Shown piece after piece: positions 25,801 through 31,656 of a stretch of 64,000 nt of DNA. The translations under genes were made by a program, and so were the position numbers. Below the pieces are notes generated by a model. It was not told where the DNA came from. It searched no databases and saw nothing but the letters and a program-made list of their open reading frames with translations. Within the stretch, counting starts at the first letter, position 1. Every line of letters begins with the position of its first letter. This DNA comes from DAOSWM01 sp035380045. Lineage in GTDB: Bacteria; Bacteroidota; Bacteroidia; Bacteroidales; Tenuifilaceae. The DNA is taken from the NCBI GenBank assembly GCA_035380045.1, contig DAOSWM010000003.1, positions 1 to 64,000 on the forward strand. Reading direction: 5' to 3'.

Positions 25801-26320
25801 CCTCAACCATAAGCCCATCGCCCAACTCGCCACTCAGGCGAATATTCATCCCTGAGGTTAGCGAAAAATCCTGATTATTCCCTACACTAATTCCCCTTGT
25901 AAACGAACCTGATGTTCTAATATTTTCATCCTGCTGGCTGGCAAAATCGTACTTCCCGAATGCTTCAGGTTTTTCTCTCCCAAGCAAGCTATCGGGCGAA
26001 AGCGTCTCCTCGTAATCGCGATGAAAATACTCCCTATTAAAAAGCAACGGAAATACTCGATACTCAACTTTTAATTTTTCAGGAAAATTTTCTGCTCTAT
26101 TCCGAATAATAATTTTCGCACTCCCAAAATCAACCTGATAAAACGATGAATCCATTTCTGGGACAAACCGAAAACTTCCGGGAATTATGCTGAGCGTATC
26201 AACTACAATGGTGTCGGAATTTAGCAGCAGCTCCTTTGTACGGAAATTCCCAATTTTTTGTGCCGAAAGCTGGCCATAAAAAAGAGTTAACATCAGAACT
26301 ATGAGGAATTTTCTATTCAC
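22868..26320 (-). CDS. Large outer-membrane beta-barrel protein, unknown function
   Basis: A 1150-residue protein with signal peptide (residues 1-20, ending QLSAQ). An N-terminal part of about 120 residues is followed by GSFTRGISVGNNQDFSLTSG, then two small strand-rich segments: YVDGIMLTRGEDANYVIDYN and AEVTFTPNTLINRNSRIVVE. The latter motif type, a named surface turn and then a strand pair, also occurs in SprA and other big Bacteroidota envelope proteins. The rest is a long series of alternating strands typical of a barrel. It lies 169 bases upstream of porW on the same strand. A link with type IX secretion is only suggested by that position. Confidence 0.8.
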   Translation of the reverse strand: MNRKFLIVLMLTLFYGQLSAQKIGNFRTKELLLNSDTIVVDTLSIIPGSFRFVPEMDSSFYQVDFGSAKIIIRNRAENFPEKLKVEYRVFPLLFNREYFHRDYEETLSPDSLLGREKPEAFGKYDFASQQDENIRTSGSFTRGISVGNNQDFSLTSGMNIRLSGELGDGLMVEGAISDNAVPLQPQGNTRKIEEFDRIYLKVYKDNFAVQAGDIDLVSSPNSQILKFARNVQGLSYSGKVSGKEKDDSLMVTAAASVAKGKFARNQIQGVEGNQGPYRLQGTNGETFIIVISGSERVYVDGIMLTRGEDANYVIDYNVAEVTFTPNTLINRNSRIVVEFEYSERSYARFNTFADVVHHGKKFDWNFSVYSESDAKNQPYDQDLTEDQKELLYNIGDNTQQAFIEQVDSVDFNPDVILYQKVDTLAGSEIYQIFRHSVNPEVAHFRVQFSYVGEGKGNYVAEFGSANGRVYRWVAPENGAPQGNYEPVRRLIAPTKKQMVTAGISKKWGKGSFAQVNYALSNTDLNTFSPTGNDDDFGHAVKATFNQNFSSSDSTKVWLVGADIFKSTSNFRFIDRFRDVEFERNWGTSIVSNGANEQQVNGWVEYSSSKKSQVHLGFENLSIGNNFSGNRGSFNGWQNFRGVKMAWNGYLVSSSDSMLATSFLRGKFTVEKPFWKMKVGIETEAEQKISETLQTDSLHTSSFQWYSLKASVGTSDSLKVKSNLSYTLRSDFLPYGQSIMLAGKSNEISSTISTNNQKIGSINATVGYRVYSPANIQVFTNQTNEETFLGRLEYSKRFFKGFWTFAAGYELGSGLEPKTEYYYVEVPAGQGVFAWIDFNGNGIKELDEFEVANFSDEAKYLRINILGSNTIRVKTNAVNLRSNINPAAVFKNNEGFISMIGKLSNQTSFSARQKNRFEDFWLSANPFPESAIDTSITSYTASARNSLAFNRNSRKIGSEYIFTESNNKALLSNGFEMSETNSHRLVLWFGIVKNLSARIEGDKFSRASTSQYFESKNYTVTGMEPQISIKYEGIKDLTLETIFKIINSESEKREEKSSGQSIVLQTNYSFPGRSSVSSKISMVKIDFTGNPDSPVGYEMLKGLQSGTNWVWEAMFRQKLSRYLEMELTYSGRMLNSGKIVHTGSMQARALF

Positions 26321-26529
26321 TTAACTTCCATTTTCATGCTAAATAACGAATAAAAAGGGAAAAAAGCGTGCAGTTTTTTCTTTTCACTTATATTTGGATA
26401 ATACTATTTATTCTATTCAATGAATTGTTTTTCACTACTTATTAGGAATTTATTAATAGCCTGTTTGTAATGAAATTCTAGCAAAAAAGTCTTTAATATT
26501 AATAGACTGTTTAAATTTTCGATTTTGTA

Positions 26530-26676
26530 GATTTCTCACTTCGTTCGAAATGACAAAGAATAATTTTTGTGGGGTTGTGGGTGGGCGGAAGAAGCGGGCG
26601 ATTCTGCCCGCTTCTTCCGCCCACCCACAATAAATGCTTCGAAAAAACAATGTCATTTCGAACGAAGTGAGGAATC
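26530..26676. repeat. Nested palindromic repeat element
   Basis: The 467 bases between 26321 and 26787 hold no gene, but they contain two nested inverted repeats. The outer arms are 26530-26554 and 26652-26676, 25 bases with one mismatch, based on CACTTCGTTCGAAATGAC. The inner arms are 26575-26599 and 26606-26630, 25 bases paired without mismatch around a six-base loop, and are GC-rich, unlike the flanks. Outer arms of this kind occur as dispersed intergenic repeats in Bacteroidota and give spurious ORFs reading ISNEVRNLQ. Confidence 0.8.
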
Positions 26677-26787
26677 AATTTTTTGATACAGCTTTACATG
26701 ACATAATTTAAGAACAAAATTTCAACAGTTTCTAAATTTTTGGCATAATTTTTACATAGAAATATGAACCAACTAAAAACGCAAAAA

Positions 26788-26970
26788 ATGAAATGTGAAG
26801 TTAAAGAAAGCGGATCGGCAGGAGCCGTTTACGGATTAGGATTTATTGGCGCAGCCATTTATTTTATTGCAACCGCAACCAGCTTCTGGATGGGGGTTCT
26901 CGGATTCCTAAAAGCCATTGTTTGGCCGGCATTCCTGGTTTATGGAGCATTCAAAAGTTTAGGAATGTAA
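26788..26970 (+). CDS. Small conserved-looking membrane protein
   Basis: A 60-residue protein starting MKCEVKESGSAGAVYGLGFI. Two hydrophobic stretches (AVYGLGFIGAAIYFIATATS and WMGVLGFLKAIVWPAFLVY) with a tryptophan-rich turn suggest two membrane helices. An ATG eight codons earlier (26764) is possible; I prefer the one after the A-rich tract because the glycine-rich start then follows directly. Proteins of this look are common but uncharacterised in Bacteroidota, as far as I recall. Role unknown. It sits between the palindromic repeat and the metK leader. Confidence 0.65.
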   Translation: MKCEVKESGSAGAVYGLGFIGAAIYFIATATSFWMGVLGFLKAIVWPAFLVYGAFKSLGM

Positions 26971-27068
26971 GTTTCCCTGAAGCATTCTTCAAGTTACTGT
27001 TGGTTACCACCTTACGGTGTCCAAGAGTAACTTTTTTTATTTAAATAGAAATTTTTATTTAAAAATTA

Positions 27069-27076
27069 TAACTTTG
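27069..27076 (+). promoter_or_regulatory. Bacteroidota -7 promoter element of metK
   Basis: TAACTTTG fits TAnnTTTG and lies just before the SAM-II-like aptamer, so transcription would begin about six bases ahead of it. The -33 region is only T-rich. Confidence 0.55.
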
Positions 27077-27089
27077 CCGCACTGAATTC

Positions 27090-27139
27090 TTGTGGAAAGA
27101 TTTGTCTGATTGCAACCACGGTAAAAAATGCTAAAATAG
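27090..27139 (+). promoter_or_regulatory. SAM-II-like riboswitch upstream of metK
   Basis: The plus strand shows, in order, TTGTGG, GATTTG, GATTGCAACCACG, TAAAAA and GCTAAA, which are the conserved blocks of the SAM-II (metA motif) aptamer. GTGG (27092-27095) pairs with CCAC (27116-27119) as stem P1. The pseudoknot stem P2 is weak in my reading: CTG (27106-27108) with TAG (27137-27139). It lies between a -7 promoter element and the metK start, 67 bases before the ATG. SAM-II aptamers sense S-adenosylmethionine, the product of MetK, so feedback repression, probably of translation, is the expected role. Confidence 0.75.
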
Positions 27140-27206
27140 TGTTTTCGTCCCGCAACCATTTCAAACCTTCCCGAAACTTTTTGTTCAACTAAAAACATGA
27201 ACGATC

Positions 27207-28457
27207 ATGGGATATTTATTTACATCAGAGAGTGTTTCTGAAGGGCATCCTGATAAGGTTGCCGATCAGATTTCTGACGCGCTTCTCGACGAATTTCTAC
27301 GTCAGGATCCAGAATCAAAAGTTGCATGCGAAACCCTTGTTACAACCGGATTGGTTGTTCTCAGTGGCGAAGTTCGTACAAACGCATATGTTGATGTTCA
27401 GCAAGTTGCCCGCGATGTTGTAAACCGTATTGGTTACACCAAAGCAGAGTACAAATTTGATGGCGACTCCTGCGGAGTTCTCTCCAGCATCCACGAGCAG
27501 TCAAGCGATATCTTCCAGGGAGTTAATCGCGAAAGCAAGGAAGAGCAAGGTGCCGGCGATCAGGGAATGATGTTTGGCTACGCAAGCCGCGAAACCGACG
27601 ATTACATGCCGCTAACACTTGTGCTTTCGCACATCTTGCTAATGGAGCTGGCAAAAATTCGTCGCGAAGGAAAACAGATGACCTACCTTCGCCCCGACTC
27701 AAAAAGTCAGGTTACGCTCGAGTACGACGACAACGGACAACCAGCACGCATCCACACTATCGTTATTTCAACTCAGCACGATGAGTTTGCTGCAAAGGAT
27801 AAAATGCAGGATTTAATAAAAAAGGATGTTGCCGAAATTCTAATTCCTCGTGCAATTAAGCGTTTACCCGAAAGAGTTCAAAAACTTTTCAAGGGCGACC
27901 ATATTTTGCACGTTAACCCAACCGGTCTTTTCATTATTGGTGGTCCTCACGGCGACACCGGACTTACCGGGCGGAAAATTATTGTTGATACCTACGGCGG
28001 AAAAGGTGCGCATGGCGGTGGAGCATTCTCCGGAAAGGATTCGTCGAAAGTTGACCGTTCAGCTGCTTACGCATCACGTCATATTGCAAAAAATCTTGTT
28101 GCAGCAGGTGTTGCCGACGAGGTTCTCGTTCAGGTTGCATACGCAATTGGTGTAGCAAAACCCGTAAGTATAAACGTAAATACTTACGGAACATCGAAGG
28201 TAAAACTTACCGATGTACAAATTGCCGATGAGGTTTCAATGCTGTTCGATATGCGTCCGGCTGCTATTGTTGAAAGATTTGGATTGAAAAACCCAATTTT
28301 TGGCGAAACTGCTGCCTACGGTCACTTTGGCCGCGATTACTTCAAGGCGAAAGTAAAAATGGGCGGAAACGGGAATACCTACGAAAAAGAGGTTGAATTC
28401 TTTGCATGGGAGAAGCTCGATTACGTTGATAAAATTAAGGCTGCTTTTAGCCTGTAA
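27207..28457 (+). CDS. metK: S-adenosylmethionine synthetase
   Basis: A 416-residue enzyme making S-adenosylmethionine from methionine and ATP in the cytoplasm. Family motifs are clear: SEGHPDKVADQISDALLDEF near the start, the active-site loop GAGDQGMMFGYA, and the phosphate-binding segments HGDTGLTGRKIIVDTYGG and GGGAFSGKDSSKVDRSAAY. The length is slightly above the usual 384-400, with an internal extension around residues 165-215 that is usual for Bacteroidota. The leader carries a SAM-II-like riboswitch and the gene ends in a strong terminator, so it is probably a single-gene transcript under SAM feedback. Confidence 0.98.
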   Translation: MGYLFTSESVSEGHPDKVADQISDALLDEFLRQDPESKVACETLVTTGLVVLSGEVRTNAYVDVQQVARDVVNRIGYTKAEYKFDGDSCGVLSSIHEQSSDIFQGVNRESKEEQGAGDQGMMFGYASRETDDYMPLTLVLSHILLMELAKIRREGKQMTYLRPDSKSQVTLEYDDNGQPARIHTIVISTQHDEFAAKDKMQDLIKKDVAEILIPRAIKRLPERVQKLFKGDHILHVNPTGLFIIGGPHGDTGLTGRKIIVDTYGGKGAHGGGAFSGKDSSKVDRSAAYASRHIAKNLVAAGVADEVLVQVAYAIGVAKPVSINVNTYGTSKVKLTDVQIADEVSMLFDMRPAAIVERFGLKNPIFGETAAYGHFGRDYFKAKVKMGGNGNTYEKEVEFFAWEKLDYVDKIKAAFSL

Positions 28458-28473
28458 TTCAAATATAAATTAA

Positions 28474-28507
28474 GCGCCCGGACGAGTTAGTCCGGGTTCT
28501 TTTTTTT
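28474..28507 (+). terminator. Intrinsic terminator after metK
   Basis: CCCGGAC (28477-28483) pairs with GTCCGGG (28490-28496) around a six-base loop and is followed by a run of T broken by one C. Confidence 0.88.
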
Positions 28508-28520
28508 CGTGAAATTACTT

Positions 28521-28528
28521 TACATTTG
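28521..28528 (+). promoter_or_regulatory. Bacteroidota -7 promoter element
   Basis: TACATTTG fits TAnnTTTG and lies 29 bases before the ATG at 28558. It follows directly after the metK terminator, marking a new transcription unit. Confidence 0.5.
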
Positions 28529-28557
28529 TACTTTAACTTCGTAACTAAACTTTCATA

Positions 28558-29019
28558 ATGAAAAGAATACTGATACTCACTCTTATGGCAACAATATTTT
28601 TTGCATGTGAGCCCACTTCGAAGGAAAAGTACATGGCCGACTACAAGCGATTTGTTGATGAGGTTGCTGCCCAGGGCAGCAATTACACAGCCGACGACTG
28701 GAAGAAAGCCAACGAAACTTTTAGCAAGTTTAACAACGAGTGGTACAAAAAATTCGAAAGCGAATTTACCCTTAACGACAAAGCACGAATTTTAGGATAC
28801 CAGGTTAAGTACAATGCCGTGAAAGCTGGAAGCGAAATTGGAAAATTCTACAACCAGTACCTCAAAAACGATGTTGAAGACCTACGCGCTAAGGTTAAAT
28901 TCTACGTTGAAAACGACATGGAAAGCGACCTGAAGAAGTTGCAGGAGGAGGCTAAAAAGGTTAGCAAAGAGCTTGAGGAGGAGATTAAGAAGATAATTAA
29001 GGAGATGGAGAAAAAGTAG
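28558..29019 (+). CDS. Small helical lipoprotein (DUF6565-like)
   Basis: A 153-residue lipoprotein with signal ending in lipobox FFAC (Cys17), followed by EPTSKEKYMADYKRFVDEV. The mature protein is almost wholly helical and ends in a highly charged coiled coil (KKVSKELEEEIKKIIKEMEKK spread over the last 25 residues). The YTADDWKKANETFSKFNNEW segment is what I recall from Bacteroidota DUF6565-type proteins. Function unknown, probably in the periplasm on a membrane. Its stop is 33 bases before the methyltransferase start, so the two may share a transcript. Confidence 0.72.
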   Translation: MKRILILTLMATIFFACEPTSKEKYMADYKRFVDEVAAQGSNYTADDWKKANETFSKFNNEWYKKFESEFTLNDKARILGYQVKYNAVKAGSEIGKFYNQYLKNDVEDLRAKVKFYVENDMESDLKKLQEEAKKVSKELEEEIKKIIKEMEKK

Positions 29020-29052
29020 CCTTTCACACAGCTCCTCTACAACAAATTCCTT

Positions 29053-30219
29053 GTGAAATCTGCACAAAAAAAATCGTTCCGTTTCATCGACCTTTTTGCC
29101 GGAATTGGTGGCTTTCATGTTGCCATGGGGCAGCTGGGAGGTGAATGCGTATTTGCCTCGGAAATTGACAAGTTTGCCATTGAAACCTACCGCCAGAATT
29201 TCAATATCGACGCTGAGAACGATATTACCAAAGTTGAAGAATCGAATATTCCAAAACACGATGTTCTTTGCGCCGGTTTCCCCTGTCAGGCTTTTTCAAA
29301 GGCCGGAAAGCAGAACGGTTTTGATGACACTCGCGGAACACTTTTTTTTGATATCCAACGAATTCTAAAATATCATCGTCCAAAGTATATTTTACTGGAA
29401 AATGTTCGGAATTTGGTTTCGCACGATGGCGGAAGAACCTGGCAGGTAATTCACAAAACGCTTTGCGATTTGGGCTACCTAATTCCCGATAAACCAATTA
29501 TTATCAGCCCGCACCAAATTGGAGTTCCCCAGCTTAGAGAAAGGGTTCTAATTCCAGGAGTGCTAAAGAATTCTATAAAAGTTCATGAGCTAAATTTTGA
29601 TATTCCAAGCGCAAAACGAAACCAAACATCTTCGTTGAATATTCTGAACGGAACAACCTCCACAGAATATCAAATTACCGAGTATGAGGATTATGTTTTA
29701 TCTGCATGGAACGAATTTCTGATTGGGCTCAATCAGAAGATACTTGGTTTTCCGGTTTGGGCTAGTGAGTTTGGAAAGAATGAAAAAATTTCAAACCTTC
29801 CCCGCTGGAAGCAGGAAATTGTTGAAAAGAACAGGAACCTATACAAATCAAACAAAAAGCATATCGACAGCTGGCTTCGGAAATACAACAATTTGAATGA
29901 TTTTGTGAAAACACATCGAAAATTCGAGTGGCAAGCCGGTGAAGACATTAAGAGCGTTTGGGAAGGAATTATACAATTTCGTCCTTCGGGAATTAGGGTT
30001 AAACGACCTACAGAGTTTCCTGCTCTGGTTGCCATGGTTCATGTTCCAATAATTGGCTGGCAAAAACGACGAATCACTCCCCGCGAGGCTGCCAACCTAC
30101 AAAGTTTCCCAAACGATTTTATTATCAACCCAAATAAACAGCAAGCGTTTAAACAGTTTGGAAACTCTGTAAATGTTAGTGTTGTAAAATTTATTGCTGG
30201 TCAGCTTTTTAGCATTTAA
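29053..30219 (+). CDS. DNA C5-cytosine methyltransferase
   Basis: A 388-residue enzyme starting with GTG; no ATG in frame precedes motif I. It shows motif I FIDLFAGIGGFHVAM, motif IV AGFPCQAFS with the catalytic cysteine, motif VI ENVRNL, motif VIII QLRERV, then a target-recognition region of about 130 residues and motifs IX-X (RRITPREAANLQSFP, FKQFGNSVNVSVV). All catalytic parts are present. It methylates cytosine C5 in a recognition sequence that cannot be predicted here. No restriction endonuclease or Vsr-type repair gene is nearby, so it looks solitary. Codon use appears like its neighbours. Confidence 0.95.
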   Translation: MKSAQKKSFRFIDLFAGIGGFHVAMGQLGGECVFASEIDKFAIETYRQNFNIDAENDITKVEESNIPKHDVLCAGFPCQAFSKAGKQNGFDDTRGTLFFDIQRILKYHRPKYILLENVRNLVSHDGGRTWQVIHKTLCDLGYLIPDKPIIISPHQIGVPQLRERVLIPGVLKNSIKVHELNFDIPSAKRNQTSSLNILNGTTSTEYQITEYEDYVLSAWNEFLIGLNQKILGFPVWASEFGKNEKISNLPRWKQEIVEKNRNLYKSNKKHIDSWLRKYNNLNDFVKTHRKFEWQAGEDIKSVWEGIIQFRPSGIRVKRPTEFPALVAMVHVPIIGWQKRRITPREAANLQSFPNDFIINPNKQQAFKQFGNSVNVSVVKFIAGQLFSI

Positions 30220-30341
30220 TAATCATTGCTCATTCTGGTTTTGCTGTTAACCAAGTATTTCCTTCCCTTTATCTAAAAATGGAATCACTTCTAAATCATG
30301 GTACGTTAAATGCACTACATTTAGCAAGCTAAAACGCATTT

Positions 30342-31322
30342 ATGAGGCAGGCAATTAAAGTAAAAATTCTATTGGTGTTCCAACTTTTTCTGGTGCTTCA
30401 TGTACTTGGGCAAAAGGTTCAGACAATTATTAGCGGAAGTCACTCCGATAGTAGCTTGTACCATATTTCGCGTATCAGCGAAAACGAATTTTGGGCCGGT
30501 GGCGAGCACGGAATTCTGAAAAGTATCGATACTTTGGGAAATGTAAAAACGGTAAATTACCCAAACAGCGGGTTAGATATTCTAAAGATTGAGCGAATTG
30601 AAAACTTTATTTACCTGATTACTTCCAACGCCACAATTTACCGTTACAATACCGAAAGTGACGAGTTCATTAGAAAAGATTTCCCATCGCTTAAGGGAAA
30701 GTGTTTTTACGATTTGGTTGGGCTGCCCGATGGGCAAATTCTGGTTTGTGGCGGAACAAGCGGCATAGCAAAGGGCGATAAAAAAATCCCCCGCGGATTC
30801 ATTGCCAAACTCGATAAGGATTTGAACAGCATCGATATAGTTTGGAAAAGCTACCGTAAGTTCGTTTGGTCGCTCGTTGAATCGCCTATCGATGGAGTTT
30901 TTGCAGTTGAGTTTAACGGATTAAAATCAAGAATTGTGAGTTCAACCGATTTGGTTCATTGGAAGAAGCAAAAAAAGGTAAACGGGTTGGTTCACGAAAT
31001 TGCAATGATTGACGGTGATATTTGGTACTCAGGTTCAAAAAGCATTCGGTTCCGAAGAACCGGAATTTTCGGAAACGGTAAAGAACGTAAGTCTTCCTTA
31101 CTCAAAAAAACCGGATGCCTGTGGAGTATTGTTAAAGCAAAAGGAAATTTATTTTTGTCGTCCTACAAGGGCTTACTTCTGGTACATAATCCGCTAAATC
31201 GCACTACTCAAACTCTGGCTGTTGCTAATGGTTTCAGCCTTTACGACATGGAAAGTATTTCCGATTCAAAGTTTCTAGTTGTTGGACATGGAAAGGGATT
31301 ATATCTTGTAACACTTGATTAA
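30342..31322 (+). CDS. Secreted propeller-like protein, unknown function
   Basis: A 326-residue protein with a signal peptide (residues 1-24, ending VLG). The body has repeated segments of the type ISRISENEFWAGGEHGILKS, LVGLPDGQILVCGGTSGIAK and IAMIDGDIWYSGSKSIRF, which look like blades of a beta-propeller or Kelch-like fold. No enzyme motif or sorting domain is evident. It is 122 bases after the methyltransferase with a near-consensus TACATTTA at 30316-30323. Confidence 0.72.
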   Translation: MRQAIKVKILLVFQLFLVLHVLGQKVQTIISGSHSDSSLYHISRISENEFWAGGEHGILKSIDTLGNVKTVNYPNSGLDILKIERIENFIYLITSNATIYRYNTESDEFIRKDFPSLKGKCFYDLVGLPDGQILVCGGTSGIAKGDKKIPRGFIAKLDKDLNSIDIVWKSYRKFVWSLVESPIDGVFAVEFNGLKSRIVSSTDLVHWKKQKKVNGLVHEIAMIDGDIWYSGSKSIRFRRTGIFGNGKERKSSLLKKTGCLWSIVKAKGNLFLSSYKGLLLVHNPLNRTTQTLAVANGFSLYDMESISDSKFLVVGHGKGLYLVTLD

Positions 31323-31383
31323 TTTCTTTCTCCCAATCATTTTTACAAGTTTACTATTTCACCGCAAAGAATGCATGAATACC

Positions 31384-31656
31384 AGTTCACAGTTTGCAAT
31401 TCTCAGTTTGCAGACTGCCAATTGTAAATTGCCAACTGATTACTGATCACCGATCACCGATTACTGATCACCGATCACCGATTACTNNNNNNNNNNNNNN
31501 NNNNNNNNNNNNNNNNNNNNNNNNNNNNNNNNNNNNNNNNNNNNNNNNNNNNNNNNNNNNNNNNNNNNNNNNNNNNNNNNNNNNNNGATTACTGATCACC
31601 GATCACCGATTACTGATCACCGATCACCGATTACTGATCACCGATCACCGATTACT
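31384..31656. repeat. Heptamer tandem repeat array interrupted by an assembly gap
   Basis: From 31384 the sequence divides cleanly into 7-base units: AGTTCAC, AGTTTGC, AATTCTC, AGTTTGC, AGACTGC, CAATTGT, AAATTGC, CAACTGA, then a regular TTACTGA, TCACCGA, TCACCGA cycle (21 bases) repeated twice before the gap and three times after it. The last partial unit supplies the TAA stop codon of the gene ending at 31652. The array covers the whole interval between two genes. Confidence 0.9.
31487..31586. other. Assembly gap of 100 N inside the heptamer array
   Basis: Exactly 100 N with the same repeat on both sides. The true array length is unknown; the placeholder is most likely a collapsed or unspanned tandem repeat. 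Confidence 0.97.

Noticed and set aside
26453..26656. A 67-residue minus-strand frame containing ISNEVRNLQ
   Set aside because: It is read from the palindromic repeat; this peptide is a well-known false translation of that repeat family in Bacteroidota.
31384..31656. CRISPR array
   Set aside because: The units are direct tandem repeats with no unique spacers and no cas genes nearby.
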